Assembly (NCBI RefSeq): GCF_030814435.1
Contig: NZ_JAUSUW010000014.1
Span: 1-64,000, forward strand
Origin: Peteryoungia aggregata LMG 23059
GTDB lineage: Bacteria > Pseudomonadota > Alphaproteobacteria > Rhizobiales > Rhizobiaceae
Length of the DNA stretch: 64,000 bases
Direction of reading: 5' to 3'
Below the pieces are notes generated by a model. The model had not been told where the DNA came from, did not search any database, and saw nothing but the letters and a program-made list of their open reading frames with translations. How positions within the stretch are numbered: the first letter of the stretch is position 1; the number at the start of each line of letters is the position of its first letter. Below are positions 52,815-61,889 of this stretch, piece after piece. Made by a program: the position numbers and the translations under genes.

Positions 52815-53180
52815 TCAGGATGTCCTGCGGTCAGACTTTTGTTCTTCACGAAGGATCGCCATCATCTCCTTGTAGCGCTCCCTCACCGTCGTCATCGCTT
52901 TCCTGTCCACGCCGTTCGTGGTTTTGGTGAACGCGTGAAGGATAAACACGGTGTCGGCAAATTTTGCGCAATAGACAAGTCTGTAAGCGGGTGAGCCGTT
53001 TTCGATCAACTCGATCACTCCGGAACCAAGTTCAGGCAAATGCTTGAACGGTGAGCGCGGATCTTTACCTGCGGCGACAAAGTTCAGATCGTTGAGAAAG
53101 TCGATGGCGATGGCTTGCGGCAGTTTCTGAACCGCCTTCTTGGCGGCGTTGTTGACATACCGAATTGACCTGATCGCCAT
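52815..53180 (-). CDS. HigB-like toxin (RelE/ParE superfamily, phage Gp49 type)
   Basis: This 121-residue toxin has the Gp49/HigB pattern. It shows RSIRYVNNAAKKAVQKLPQAIAIDFLNDLNFVAAGKDPRSPFKHLPELGSGVIELIEN, then PAYRLVYCAKFADTVFILHAFTKTTNG and a C-terminal YKEMMAILREEQK helix. Family toxins are ribosome-dependent mRNA endonucleases. GGGGCGGG precedes ATG 53180; ATG 53201 is possible. It is convergent with the HigA-like gene rather than upstream of it, so tight antitoxin coupling by a shared mRNA is not possible. Confidence 0.87.
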   Translation of the reverse strand: MAIRSIRYVNNAAKKAVQKLPQAIAIDFLNDLNFVAAGKDPRSPFKHLPELGSGVIELIENGSPAYRLVYCAKFADTVFILHAFTKTTNGVDRKAMTTVRERYKEMMAILREEQKSDRRTS

Positions 53181-53317
53181 CCCGCCCCACCACACAGACA
53201 TCCATCTGTTTTGCGACAGGCGATGCCGACTTCGCCCGCCGCGACAGGTTATGGTAACGCGCGGGGCAGGACGATTGCACCCCTGCAAATACAGGGATCA
53301 GTGCGGTCCCTGATACG

Positions 53318-53788
53318 TCACTTCACCATCAGCGACTTCGGAAAGCCACCCGTCTTCTTGAACGGCTCCATGCCCTTGCGGGCGAGCTCGTCGGCGCGTT
53401 CGTTTTCCGGGTGGCCGGCATGGCCCTTGACCCAGTGCCATTTGACCTTGTGGCGCTGGTTGGCGAGATCCAGCGCCTGCCAGAGTTCGCCATTCTTCAC
53501 CGGCTTCTTGTCGGCGGTCTTCCAGCCGTTCTTCTTCCAGCCGAAGATCCACTTGGAGATGCCGTCCATCACATATTTGCTGTCGGTGTAGAGATCGACC
53601 TCGCAGGCGTCTTTCAGCGCGTTGAGCGCCGTGATGGTGGCGAGCAGTTCCATGCGGTTGTTCGTCGTGTCCGCCTCGCCGCCCGAGAGCTCCTTCTCGG
53701 TTTCGCCGTAGCGCAGCACAGCACCCCAGCCGCCGGGGCCGGGATTGCCGGAACAGGCGCCGTCTGTGTAGATCTCGACATGCTTCAT
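53318..53788 (-). CDS. rnhA: ribonuclease HI
   Basis: This 156-residue RNase H removes RNA from RNA-DNA hybrids. Catalytic carboxylates are D9 ([16 protein letters not shown]), E47 (NNRMELLA), D69 (LYTDSKYV) and the late Asp in NERADELA. The basic handle region [20 protein letters not shown] and the [12 protein letters not shown] motif are as in E. coli RnhA. ATG 53788 overlaps the stop of thrB by 4 bases, a conserved rhizobial pair. Confidence 0.97.
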   Translation of the reverse strand: MKHVEIYTDGACSGNPGPGGWGAVLRYGETEKELSGGEADTTNNRMELLATITALNALKDACEVDLYTDSKYVMDGISKWIFGWKKNGWKTADKKPVKNGELWQALDLANQRHKVKWHWVKGHAGHPENERADELARKGMEPFKKTGGFPKSLMVK

Positions 53789-54750
53789 GCGATCAATCCG
53801 TATTCGGAGGCATTGGTGACGGCGCGGTGGAAGCGCAGCTTCTTCAGATATTCGAGCGGGTCCTTCTTGACCACCAAGGCTCCCGCCGGCGTCGTCAGCC
53901 AGTCATAGAGGCGGGTGATGAAGAAGCGCAGGGCAGAACCACGGCACAGGATCGGCAAGGCCTCGATCTCGGCGGCCGAGAGCGGGCGCACCGACTGATA
54001 GCCCTCGATCATCGCCTTGCCCTTGGTGATGTTGTAGGCACCATCCTTTTCGAAGCACCAGGAATTCAGGCAGATCGAGAGGTCGTAGACCAGGATATCA
54101 TTGCAGGCGAAGTAGAAGTCGATGAGGCCCGACAGGCTATCGCCGAGGAAGAAGACATTGTCCGGGAAGAGATCCGCATGGATGACGCCCGCCGGCAGGT
54201 CCTTCGGCCAGTGGGTGGCGAGGACATCGAGCTCGGCGCCGATCTCGGCTTCCAGGCCCTCTTCCACTTCGTCGGCGCGCGCTTCGGACTTCGCCCAGAG
54301 CATCTGCCATCCTTCAAGCGACAGCGCATTCGGTCGGGTGAGCTCAAAGCCCTCGCCCGCGATATGCATCCTGGCAAGCGCGGCGCCGACTTCGCGGCAG
54401 TGCTGGGCCTCGGGCTTTCGCAGCCACATGCCTTCGAGGAAGGAGATCAGCGCTGCCGGGCGGCCGGAGAGTTCGCCCAGCAATTCGCCATCCTTGCGCG
54501 GCAAGGGCAGCGGGCAGTTCAGACCGCGCTCCGAGAGGTGATGCATAAGGCCGAGAAAGAAGGGCAGGTCGGATTTTTCGACCCGCTTCTCGTAGAGCGT
54601 CAGGATCAGCGGCGCATTCGAGGTGTGCAGCAGGAAGTTGGAATTCTCCACGCCCTCCGCAATGCCCTTGTAGGAGAGCAGCTCTCCGGCATCATATTGC
54701 GCGAGAAATGCCTTGAGGTCGATTTCGTTGATGTCGGTGTAGACTGCCAC
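53785..54750 (-). CDS. thrB: homoserine kinase (ThrB type II, APH-like)
   Basis: This 321-residue kinase of the APH fold phosphorylates L-homoserine for threonine synthesis. It carries the [15 protein letters not shown] nucleotide loop near the N-terminus. The catalytic segment [14 protein letters not shown] (Brenner-type HxD..N) is at about 195-208, followed by [24 protein letters not shown]. This is the alphaproteobacterial form, unrelated to GHMP ThrB. GTG 54750 is used. Its product feeds thrC, 15 kb away. The hicAB genes lie between it and ispH. Confidence 0.95.
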   Translation of the reverse strand: MAVYTDINEIDLKAFLAQYDAGELLSYKGIAEGVENSNFLLHTSNAPLILTLYEKRVEKSDLPFFLGLMHHLSERGLNCPLPLPRKDGELLGELSGRPAALISFLEGMWLRKPEAQHCREVGAALARMHIAGEGFELTRPNALSLEGWQMLWAKSEARADEVEEGLEAEIGAELDVLATHWPKDLPAGVIHADLFPDNVFFLGDSLSGLIDFYFACNDILVYDLSICLNSWCFEKDGAYNITKGKAMIEGYQSVRPLSAAEIEALPILCRGSALRFFITRLYDWLTTPAGALVVKKDPLEYLKKLRFHRAVTNASEYGLIA

Positions 54751-54865
54751 AGCGTAAGTTCCGTGCCGCTTCGATGAGGTTCAAAGTCCTATAACGGCGT
54801 GACGGACAGTGCCAGCCCTGGAACGACATGGGGCACAGGAAATGGGGCGCCACCGGCAGGCCGAT

Positions 54866-55300
54866 CTACGCAGAAAGCGCATAGCCTTTCACATTGCCAG
54901 GATTATCATCTTCGCTCATCTGCCGTTTTGCGGCCTGAGCGAGGAAACCCGAGCGTGTAAGGCCATGCGCCTCGGCATAGGCATCAATTTCGCGCAAGAC
55001 TTCTTCCGGCAGGGTGATGTTAAGCCTGACCGATTTTCGCGCCTGGCTTTTCAGCGGAATGAGCACCGCAACTGCGTCCAGATTGGCGGCGTCGGCCATG
55101 ACCTGGTCAAGCGAGGAAGGCTCCGGGATGGCTTCACCGTCCTCCACCATGCCCTCAACATGGAAAGCGAGCGCCTCTTCCGCCATACGGCGGGCATCGT
55201 CCAGATCGGTGCCAGCCGTCACGACGCCAGGAAAATCCGGAAAGGATACACCATAGTCACTGTCCGGATCCTTGTGGATCAAACCGATATAGCTGCGCAT
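54866..55300 (-). CDS. hicB: HicB-family antitoxin
   Basis: This 144-residue antitoxin has an N-terminal HicB partial-RNase-H fold (SYIGLIHKDPDSDYGVSFPDFPGVVTAGTDLDDARRMAEEALAFHVEGM). A C-terminal ribbon-helix-helix follows (SVRLNITLPEEVLREIDAYAEAHGLTRSGFLAQAAKRQM) for DNA binding and autoregulation. It starts 4 bases after hicA on the same strand, the normal hicAB order. The module separates ispH from thrB. Confidence 0.93.
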   Translation of the reverse strand: MRSYIGLIHKDPDSDYGVSFPDFPGVVTAGTDLDDARRMAEEALAFHVEGMVEDGEAIPEPSSLDQVMADAANLDAVAVLIPLKSQARKSVRLNITLPEEVLREIDAYAEAHGLTRSGFLAQAAKRQMSEDDNPGNVKGYALSA

Positions 55301-55304
55301 AGGT

Positions 55305-55493
55305 TCACCTTAGCTTCAAAGCCGCCTGTTTTTCGATATTCTTGAGCGTGCCGATCGGGAGGTCCCGCTTCGGGTGCGGGACTGTCACCCGCCCCGCCTT
55401 CAGAGCATGCCTGAACTGCACATGGCTGCCCTTGGTGGAAACCACGAACCAGCCGTCTGCCCTCAATGCTGCAATGACATCAGCGCTTCTCAT
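55305..55493 (-). CDS. hicA: HicA-family mRNA interferase toxin
   Basis: This 62-residue double-stranded-RNA-binding fold toxin has RSADVIAALRADGWFVVSTKGSHVQFRH...VTVPHPKRDLPIGTLKNIEKQAALKL. The conserved catalytic His is in GSHVQF. It cleaves mRNA when not bound by HicB. It is complete by family length. An AT-rich stretch upstream (55500-55535) probably holds the promoter. The 157 bases to the next gene show nothing else. Confidence 0.93.
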   Translation of the reverse strand: MRSADVIAALRADGWFVVSTKGSHVQFRHALKAGRVTVPHPKRDLPIGTLKNIEKQAALKLR

Positions 55494-55650
55494 TGCTCAA
55501 TTATACACACTGAATAAGTATTAGCAAATTGAGGCAGGTTCTTCAAACTGGCTGCCGCGTTTGTCGACCTAGCTCAGGCTAACGAGTGAATGCGCTTTCG
55601 CGTTCTTTGTCTGAACTATTTGAAGAAGGCAGCGTGAAGACCGATCGAGA

Positions 55651-55902
55651 TCAGGGATAGCAGACATATCCATGCACCCGTGACAGCGTCCGACGCAGAT
55701 AGGGGCTGTACTTCCAGATTTCGTCACCCTCACGCTTCAGCCGAGAATTCGCCTCTCCGGGGGTCTCTCCAGAAATTTCAAAAGGGATGGTCTTGCGGCT
55801 CAGCTTCAGAAACAGCAGCAAGCCCGCAATCCAGGCGACCATAAAGCCAGATACCATAACGGCGGCAAGGAACAGGCTGAACCATCTTCCGATCTGATCC
55901 AT
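55651..55902 (-). CDS. hypothetical two-segment membrane protein
   Basis: This 83-residue protein has one or two hydrophobic segments at about 8-35 (FSLFLAAVMVSGFMVAWIAGLLLFLKL). A charged tail follows (GETPGEANSRLKREGDEIWKYSPYLRRTLSRVHGYVCYP). No family is recognised. It lies 38 bases before the ispH 3' end and upstream of hicAB; composition is slightly AT-richer than neighbours. Real coding status is probable but not certain. Confidence 0.55.
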   Translation of the reverse strand: MDQIGRWFSLFLAAVMVSGFMVAWIAGLLLFLKLSRKTIPFEISGETPGEANSRLKREGDEIWKYSPYLRRTLSRVHGYVCYP

Positions 55903-55940
55903 GCGACTCCCTTAAAGGTCAAAGCAAGAGCTTCAGACCC

Positions 55941-56945
55941 TCACCCATTCACCCAGGCCATGTCCTCGCGCGTCAGCTCCACATCGCGCAGCTCGCGATT
56001 GACGAGGAAGTGCTCGTTTTCCTCGGTCGTGATCGCGAGTTCCACCTTTGCCTCGAAGCGCTCGCGGAAGGCGTCGATGATTTCGTCGACGATGACCTCA
56101 GGCGCCGAGGCGCCAGCGGAGATGCCGAGGGTGCCGATCACGCCGATGTCCGCCCAGTCGATCTCGGAGGCACGCTGGACGAGCAGCGAACGGGTCGCCC
56201 CTGCCCTTAGGGCGACTTCGACGAGGCGCTTGGAGTTGGAGGAATTCGGCGCGCCGACGACGATGAAGAGATCGCAGCCGGGGGCCGCCTGCTTCACCGC
56301 TTCCTGGCGGTTGGTGGTGGCATAGCAGATACTGTCCGCAGACGGCGCCGTCAGGTTGGGGAAACGCTGCATGAGCCTGGCGATGACACCGGCGGTGTCG
56401 TCGACCGAGAGCGTCGTTTGGGTGACATAGCCGAGATTGTCGGGATCGGCAGGCTGATAGGCATCGGCATCTTCGACCGTCTCGACCAGCGACACCGTGC
56501 CTTCCGGCAGTTGCCCCATTGTGCCGATCACTTCCGGGTGCCCGGCATGGCCGATCAGGATGACATGGCGACCTAGACGCTCATGGCGCATGGCCTGCTT
56601 GTGGACCTTGGAGACCAGTGGACAGGTGGCATCGAGATAGAAGAGATTGCGGCTTGCCGCATCTTCCGGCACGGACTTCGGCACGCCATGGGCGGAGAAG
56701 ACGACCGGTTGCTGGCGATGCTCGGCGGGGATTTCGTCGAGTTCCTCAACGAAGATTGCGCCCTTGGCCTCCAAGCCTTCCACGACATACCTGTTGTGGA
56801 CGATCTCGTGGCGCACATAAACCGGGGCCCCATAGCGCTTCAGCGCCAGCACGACGATCTGGATCGCGCGGTCGACACCGGCGCAGAAGCCGCGCGGGCC
56901 GCAAAGCCTGATTGTCAGAGGGGGACGGTTCATGGGCATGTTCAT
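55941..56945 (-). CDS. ispH: 4-hydroxy-3-methylbut-2-enyl diphosphate reductase
   Basis: This 334-residue [4Fe-4S] enzyme is the last step of the MEP isoprenoid pathway, making IPP and DMAPP. Cluster cysteines are C15 ([12 protein letters not shown]), the one in [11 protein letters not shown] and the one in [20 protein letters not shown] and GHAGHPEV supply substrate-binding histidines. ATG 56945 is used, just after the stop of the DUF1304 gene; TTG 56960 is rejected. In relatives from memory it sits next to thrB-rnhA. Confidence 0.97.
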   Translation of the reverse strand: MNMPMNRPPLTIRLCGPRGFCAGVDRAIQIVVLALKRYGAPVYVRHEIVHNRYVVEGLEAKGAIFVEELDEIPAEHRQQPVVFSAHGVPKSVPEDAASRNLFYLDATCPLVSKVHKQAMRHERLGRHVILIGHAGHPEVIGTMGQLPEGTVSLVETVEDADAYQPADPDNLGYVTQTTLSVDDTAGVIARLMQRFPNLTAPSADSICYATTNRQEAVKQAAPGCDLFIVVGAPNSSNSKRLVEVALRAGATRSLLVQRASEIDWADIGVIGTLGISAGASAPEVIVDEIIDAFRERFEAKVELAITTEENEHFLVNRELRDVELTREDMAWVNG

Positions 56946-56949
56946 CGGG

Positions 56950-57315
56950 TCAACCGGCAATCAGGACAGCGATAATGGCGATGGCTGCGGGAAGCGCCTG
57001 GATGACGAAGATCTTCCGCGAGGCCGTTGCTCCCCCATATAGGCCGGCGACCAGCACACAGCCAAGGAAAAACAACTGAATTTGAGTGCCGAAAGCGACA
57101 TCGGGGTGCAGCAGGCCCCAGATGAGCCCGGCAGCGAGGAAGCCATTGTAGAGGCCCTGGTTGGCGGCCATGACCTTCGTCGCTTCGGCCTGTTCCGGCT
57201 TCATCCCGAAAGCGCGGCGACCGGTTGGCGTCGTCCAGAGAAACATCTCTAGGACGAGGATGTAGATGTGCTCAAGTGCGACGAGCGCGACCAGAGTCGA
57301 AGCGACGTATGACAT
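56950..57315 (-). CDS. DUF1304 membrane protein
   Basis: This 121-residue protein has four helices. It has the DUF1304 start [59 protein letters not shown] and no known function. ATG 57315 is preferred because GGGGAAC lies 5 bases before it; ATG 57327 is possible. Four bases separate its stop from the ispH start, so they are probably one transcript. Confidence 0.85.
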   Translation of the reverse strand: MSYVASTLVALVALEHIYILVLEMFLWTTPTGRRAFGMKPEQAEATKVMAANQGLYNGFLAAGLIWGLLHPDVAFGTQIQLFFLGCVLVAGLYGGATASRKIFVIQALPAAIAIIAVLIAG

Positions 57316-57385
57316 GCAGTTCCCCATCGCGGTCACCGATTCCGACCGCTCGTCCAGCGTGTTTAGCGGAAAAGGCGGAAGAGGA

Positions 57386-58144
57386 CTATTCCGTTCTGCG
57401 CCTGACCAGACCCGCAATTGTGACAGCTACAAGCGCAAAGGCGAGGCCGTACCAGGTGATCGCATATTGCAGATGGTTGTTGGGCAGGTCGATCGCGGTC
57501 ACGCCGCCCTTGGGCAATCCACCGGTGACCGGCGTTGCATCGGCATCGAGGAAGAAGGGCAGCACGCGGTCGGCCGGCAGCCCAACGGAGGCAGTCATCC
57601 GGGACAGGTCCTTCCAGTAGAAAATGTTGGCCTTCTCGTCATTGTCGGGCACCAGCGATGACGGCTTCTCCGTCAGTTCCGCACGGGCAAGCCCCGTTAC
57701 CGTCTGCTCGCCTTCGATCAGGCCCTGCGGGCGGGTCGCCGGGTCCTTGCGGTCATATGGCACGAAGCCCCGGTTGACGAAGAGGTAGCGGCCATCGGCG
57801 AGTTCGAGCGGGGTGTAGAGGTAGAAGCCGGACTGTCCTTCGAAGGTGGCGAGGAAATGCCGCTCCCTGTGGTGCATGTAGCGCCCGACGGCGGTCGCAT
57901 GGCGGTAATCCACCGATTGCCCGACCGCCAACAGACGCTCGACCTCGGCGACATCTGCGGCCGGCCCGGTGCTGCGTTCCTGGATGTCGGCCAGCAGGGC
58001 TTCCTTCCACTGCAGCCGGTTGACCTGCCAGGTGCCGAGCGAGAGCAGGATAAGCAGCGCGGCGGGCAGCAGGATCAGGGCAAGCCAGAAGCGCCAGGTG
58101 CGGCGTTTCGTTTCGCCGGCCTCAGCCATCGGCGTGTCAGCCAC
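57386..58144 (-). CDS. SURF1-family cytochrome oxidase assembly protein
   Basis: This 252-residue inner-membrane protein has two TM helices (about 18-38 and 225-245) around a periplasmic domain. It shows the SURF1 marks LGTWQVNRLQWKEALL, GRYMHHRERHF, GFYLYTPLELADGRYLFVNRGFVP and a C-terminal NNHLQYAITWYGLAFALVAV. It helps insert heme a into cytochrome oxidase subunit I. GTG 58144 is used (ATG 58129 possible); its start overlaps the DUF983 end by 8 bases. It belongs with the cta genes upstream. Confidence 0.93.
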   Translation of the reverse strand: MADTPMAEAGETKRRTWRFWLALILLPAALLILLSLGTWQVNRLQWKEALLADIQERSTGPAADVAEVERLLAVGQSVDYRHATAVGRYMHHRERHFLATFEGQSGFYLYTPLELADGRYLFVNRGFVPYDRKDPATRPQGLIEGEQTVTGLARAELTEKPSSLVPDNDEKANIFYWKDLSRMTASVGLPADRVLPFFLDADATPVTGGLPKGGVTAIDLPNNHLQYAITWYGLAFALVAVTIAGLVRRRTE

Positions 58145-58520
58145 GGTCGATCACCCCTTGCGAGGCGTTATGCCTGTACTGGAGCGCGATCAGAAGCGCC
58201 TTGAGGAAGCGCATCAGCCAAAGGGTCAATGCCACGCCAAGCGGCGCGAAGACGAGGATGTGAAGCCAGACAGAGGGCTGATAGGTCAGTTCGACCCAGA
58301 CCGCGAAACCGACGACCAGCAGGTCGGCCAGCAGGATGACAAAGATCGCCGGACCGTCCCCGGCATCGATCCAGGACAGATCGAGGCCACAGGCATTGCA
58401 CCGGGTCTTCGGCTTCAGCAGGCCGTCGAACAGCTCGCCGGTTCCGCAACGCGGACAAGAGGCCGAAAGCGCGGTCTTGACCGGATCTGTGGGTGGGAAT
58501 TTTGCGCTGTCATCAGTCAT
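58137..58520 (-). CDS. DUF983 protein
   Basis: This 127-residue protein has two zinc-ribbon-like knuckles, CPRCGTGELFDGLLKPKTRCNACG (four cysteines, about 22-45), and then two or three helices. DUF983 genes lie beside cytochrome oxidase assembly genes in alphaproteobacteria. A role in metal or heme delivery is inferred from context only. Its ATG overlaps the L,D-transpeptidase stop (ATGA) and its end overlaps SURF1. Confidence 0.92.
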   Translation of the reverse strand: MTDDSAKFPPTDPVKTALSASCPRCGTGELFDGLLKPKTRCNACGLDLSWIDAGDGPAIFVILLADLLVVGFAVWVELTYQPSVWLHILVFAPLGVALTLWLMRFLKALLIALQYRHNASQGVIDRG

Positions 58521-59044
58521 GGTGTGATCTCGATCGGTGTGCCATCAGGCACGGTATTCCAAATTATATCCATGTCTGCATTGGTAACGGCGATACAGCC
58601 ATCCGTCCAATCGAAACGCTGCGTCAAAAACGCCAACCAGCCGAGAGCGTTCCTCTGGCCATGGATCATGATCATGCCACCATGATCTTTCCCCTCGGCT
58701 TCGGCACGAGCTATGTCGGCGGCATCAGGATAAGAGATGTGCAAGGAGAGGTGATAGCCACTCCTGTCATTGCGCCAGTCGATGACGTAGTGCCCCTCCG
58801 GGGTCCGCTGGTCACCCTCCTCGCCCTTGTGTCCCTCAGGCGCGCCACCGAGCGCAATGGCAAAGGTGGCCATCACCGCTTCTCCCTGCATCAGGTCAAG
58901 ACGTCGGTCAGATTTGTCGACAACGATATGACTGGCGATCCCGGTCGTTGCGGCGGATGGCATGACGAGGCCAAGCCAGATCAAGAGAAGCGAGGCGGCA
59001 AGAAGGGACGACAGGCAGAGGATACGGGTAACGGCGCTGGCCAT
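58517..59044 (-). CDS. L,D-transpeptidase (YkuD) family protein
   Basis: This 175-residue exported protein has a signal/TM at about 8-32 and a YkuD domain at about 38-175: HIVVDKSDRRLDLMQGEAVMATFAIALGGAPEGHK, GGMIMIHGQ (His near 128) and WTDGCIAVTNADM (catalytic Cys near 150). It forms or trims 3-3 peptidoglycan cross-links or attaches proteins to the wall. ATG 59044 is used with GAAGAGG upstream; longer frames are unsupported. It is the first gene of a unit with DUF983 and SURF1, separated from ctaE by a terminator. Confidence 0.9.
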   Translation of the reverse strand: MASAVTRILCLSSLLAASLLLIWLGLVMPSAATTGIASHIVVDKSDRRLDLMQGEAVMATFAIALGGAPEGHKGEEGDQRTPEGHYVIDWRNDRSGYHLSLHISYPDAADIARAEAEGKDHGGMIMIHGQRNALGWLAFLTQRFDWTDGCIAVTNADMDIIWNTVPDGTPIEITP

Positions 59045-59100
59045 GGCTGCCTCTTCCGTGATGGTCGACACTGCATGGCGTGACGGGCGCTGATGGCAAA

Positions 59101-59131
59101 ACAAAGGCGGCTGGGTTGCAGCCGCCTTTGT
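59101..59131 (-). terminator. intrinsic terminator of the cta operon
   Basis: ACAAAGGCGGCT and AGCCGCCTTTGT form a perfect 12-bp stem with a 7-base loop. On the minus strand it is followed by TTTGCC, and the closing stem ends TTTGTTTT. It lies 26 bases after the ctaE stop. Confidence 0.88.
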
Positions 59132-59156
59132 CGAAATCAACTTGAAACCCCGTGCA

Positions 59157-60032
59157 TCAATGGGCGAGCGGTGCGCCCCAATCGCCCCAGATATAGATGG
59201 CGAAGAAGAGGAAGAGCCAGACGACGTCAACGAAGTGCCAGTACCAGGCAGCAGCCTCAAAACCGAAATGCTGCTGCGCGGTGAAGTGGCCGGCAAGCGC
59301 CCGGAACAGGCAGACGATCAGGAAGATCGTGCCGACCAGAACGTGGAAGCCGTGGAAGCCGGTCGCCATGAAGAAGGTCGCGCCATAGATCGAATTCTTG
59401 AAATCGAACGGCGAGACTGCGTATTCGTAGGCCTGAACAAAGGAGAACAGGACGCCGAGCAGGACGGTCAGCACGAGGCCGGAGACAAGTCCCTTGCGGT
59501 CGTTGTGCAGCAGGGCATGGTGCGCCCAGGTGACACAGGTGCCCGAGAGCAGCAGGATGACCGTGTTGTAAAGCGGCAGGTGCCAGGGATCGACGACCTC
59601 GATGCCAACAGGCGGCCACTGCCCACCGGTAAACTCGACGCGGCTTGCCTGGATCGCCTCGTTGGCGAAGAGGCTGGCATCGAAGAAGGCCCAGAACCAG
59701 GCGACGAAGAACATCACTTCGGACGCGATGAACATGATCATGCCGTAGCGCAGATGCAGCGACACGACGCGGGTATGATGACCCTCGTGGGCTTCCTTGA
59801 TGGTGTCGGCCCACCAGGCAAACATCGTGAAGAGCACGATGGCAAGGCCGATATAGAAGAGCCACGGATTGGCGAAGTCGATGCCGAACAGGTTCAGCGA
59901 GCCGCCATTCAGGTAGCGCATGTAGCCGACGCCGCCGAAGGTCAGGATGAAAGCGCCGATCGAGGCCAGCAACGGCCAGGGGCTCGGATCGATGATGTGG
60001 TAGTCGTGGTTCTTCTGGTGCGCTTCGGCCAT
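59157..60032 (-). CDS. ctaE: cytochrome c oxidase subunit III
   Basis: This 291-residue protein has seven helices. It is the aa3-type subunit III with HDYHIIDPSPWPLL at the start, HTRVVSLHLRYGMIMFIASEVMFFVAWFWAFFDASLF in the middle and GFHGFHVLVGTIFLIVCLFRA..HFGFEAAAWYWHFVDVVWLFLFFAIYIWG at the end. The proton-uptake Glu is in IASEVMFF. It stabilises subunit I. It is the last gene before the operon terminator. Confidence 0.97.
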   Translation of the reverse strand: MAEAHQKNHDYHIIDPSPWPLLASIGAFILTFGGVGYMRYLNGGSLNLFGIDFANPWLFYIGLAIVLFTMFAWWADTIKEAHEGHHTRVVSLHLRYGMIMFIASEVMFFVAWFWAFFDASLFANEAIQASRVEFTGGQWPPVGIEVVDPWHLPLYNTVILLLSGTCVTWAHHALLHNDRKGLVSGLVLTVLLGVLFSFVQAYEYAVSPFDFKNSIYGATFFMATGFHGFHVLVGTIFLIVCLFRALAGHFTAQQHFGFEAAAWYWHFVDVVWLFLFFAIYIWGDWGAPLAH

Positions 60033-60087
60033 TTCAGCAATCCCCGAATGTCAATTTCATTACGAGTTCCGGCGAACCGGAGCCCTC

Positions 60088-60696
60088 TCACAGTTTCGGC
60101 TGTTCCTTGCCTTCTTCGACCGCCAGGGCAGCCACCGGCGCCTGATCATCGCGCGGATAGAAGGTGTAGGACAGGGTAATCGTTCCGATGCCCTTTGTCT
60201 CCTCCGCCTCGACAATGGCGGGATCGACAAAGAAGACGACGGGCATTTCGAGTGTCTCGCCCGGCTGCAACGTGGTCTTGGTGAAGCAGAAGCACTGGAC
60301 CTTGTTGAAGTAGGCACCGGCCTCGCCGGGGGTGACGTTGAAGATCGCCTCCCCGGAAACCGGCTTCGACGAGTTGTTCGTGGCGGTGTAGGTGATCTGA
60401 ACGGTTTCACCGATCCTCGGCGTCACCTTCTTGTCGACAGCCTTGAAGTCCCAGTTCAAGCCTGGCGAGGCGTTGGCGTCGAAGGTCACCGTGATTGTGC
60501 GATCGAGGACGACGTCGGACACCTGCTCGACACGCTGCGTGGTGCCGCCATAGCCGGTTACCTGACAGAAGAGTTGATAGAGCGGGACTGCCGCATAGGC
60601 CATGCCGACCATGGCGCCAACGAAGACGACGCAGGCAGTCGCTACGCCGAGATTGCGGCGGTCTGAAACCTTGTCATTGCCGTTCGATACAGTCAC
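60088..60696 (-). CDS. ctaG: cytochrome c oxidase assembly protein CtaG/Cox11
   Basis: This 202-residue protein has one TM at about 15-38 ([30 protein letters not shown]) and a periplasmic copper-binding domain with the CxC motif in [16 protein letters not shown]. It delivers copper to the CuB site of subunit I. GTG 60696 (VTVSNGNDK) is chosen, with GAGG 9 bases upstream; longer in-frame sequence is a shadow of ctaB and the small gene. It is 14 bases from the small cox gene. Confidence 0.95.
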   Translation of the reverse strand: MTVSNGNDKVSDRRNLGVATACVVFVGAMVGMAYAAVPLYQLFCQVTGYGGTTQRVEQVSDVVLDRTITVTFDANASPGLNWDFKAVDKKVTPRIGETVQITYTATNNSSKPVSGEAIFNVTPGEAGAYFNKVQCFCFTKTTLQPGETLEMPVVFFVDPAIVEAEETKGIGTITLSYTFYPRDDQAPVAALAVEEGKEQPKL

Positions 60697-60710
60697 GGTC
60701 TGATGCCTCG

Positions 60711-60845
60711 TTAACCCACGTTGCCAATCTTGATGATGGTCACCACGTAAAAGATGATCACCAGCGCCGCGAGCACCACGCCAAGCGCAATGTTGCGGCC
60801 CCGGCGCGACTTCTTCTGCTTGTCGTTCAATTCCACGGTTTCCAT
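60711..60845 (-). CDS. 44-residue single-pass protein of the cta operon (CoxF-like)
   Basis: [20 protein letters not shown] is followed by a hydrophobic helix ([21 protein letters not shown]). This short protein lies between ctaB and ctaG, as in other rhizobial and alphaproteobacterial cox clusters. The ATG overlaps the ctaB stop by one base (TGATG), supporting expression. Its function in oxidase assembly is unknown. Confidence 0.88.
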   Translation of the reverse strand: METVELNDKQKKSRRGRNIALGVVLAALVIIFYVVTIIKIGNVG

Positions 60846-61798
60846 CAGGCGGCGCCTCCGAGTGTCGCGAACGGCGCGACATAGAGGTCGATCATCAGAG
60901 CCGAGAAGATCGCAAAGAGATAGAAGATCGAATAGGCGAACAGCTTCTTGGCCGGCACCATCTTTTCGTCGCCGTCGGCCATGCGCCAGACGGCGATGGA
61001 ACAGTGGACGAAGACCGCGCCAAGAAGGGCCGCGACAATGCCGTATCCAATCGAGGACAGACCGGTGAAGGTCGGCAGCACGCCGGTCACTGCGGTCAGA
61101 ACGGCATAGATTGCAATCTGGCGCTTGGTCGAGGGGATGCCCGCGACATTGGGCATCATCGGCACGCCGACCGCACCGTAGTCCTTCATCTTGAACAGGG
61201 CGAGCGCCCAGAAATGCGCCGGCGTCCAGAGGAAGATGATCATGAAGAGAATGAAGCTGTCGAGCGACACGCCGCCGGTCACGCAGGCCCAGCCGACCAT
61301 GGGCGGGAAAGCGCCGGCCGCACCGCCGATGACGATGTTCTGCGGGGTCGAGCGCTTCAGCCACATCGTATAGACGACAGCATAAAAGAAGATGGTGAAG
61401 GCGAGCAGAAAGGCCGAGAACCAGTTGACCGCAAGCCCGAGGATGACGACCGAGAAAACCGACAGGACGAGACCGAAGGCCAGCGCCTCATGCGGCGTGA
61501 CGCGGCCAGCCGGAACCGGGCGGGTCGCCGTGCGCGACATGACAGCGTCGATGTCGGCATCGTACCACATGTTGAGTGCGCCCGATGCGCCTGCGCCCAC
61601 GGCAATGCAGAGGATGGCGATGAAGCCGATCACCGGATTGATGGAACCGGGCGCCAGAACCAGGCCAGCCAGCGCCGTGAAGACGACGAGCGACATGACA
61701 CGCGGCTTGAGGAGCGCGAAGAAATCGCGCGGGCCGGCTTCGGACAGGCGTACTTCGCCATCCATGCCGAAAACGTCGCGATTGTCGATGACCGTCAT
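60845..61798 (-). CDS. ctaB: protoheme IX farnesyltransferase (heme O synthase)
   Basis: This 317-residue UbiA-superfamily prenyltransferase has nine helices. The Mg-diphosphate motif is [25 protein letters not shown] (N-x-x-x-D-x-x-x-D), and the second polar loop is [18 protein letters not shown]. It converts heme B to heme O on the path to heme A. It sits 91 bases downstream of cta[13 protein letters not shown] is the natural start. Confidence 0.97.
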   Translation of the reverse strand: MTVIDNRDVFGMDGEVRLSEAGPRDFFALLKPRVMSLVVFTALAGLVLAPGSINPVIGFIAILCIAVGAGASGALNMWYDADIDAVMSRTATRPVPAGRVTPHEALAFGLVLSVFSVVILGLAVNWFSAFLLAFTIFFYAVVYTMWLKRSTPQNIVIGGAAGAFPPMVGWACVTGGVSLDSFILFMIIFLWTPAHFWALALFKMKDYGAVGVPMMPNVAGIPSTKRQIAIYAVLTAVTGVLPTFTGLSSIGYGIVAALLGAVFVHCSIAVWRMADGDEKMVPAKKLFAYSIFYLFAIFSALMIDLYVAPFATLGGAA

Positions 61799-61889
61799 GC
61801 TCTTGCTTTCCGTCTTCCGTTTGGTCTTTCGGGCGCCGCGATCGCAATCGACCGCGGCGCCCGAGGATCAGGTGAGGATCAAGTCCTGA

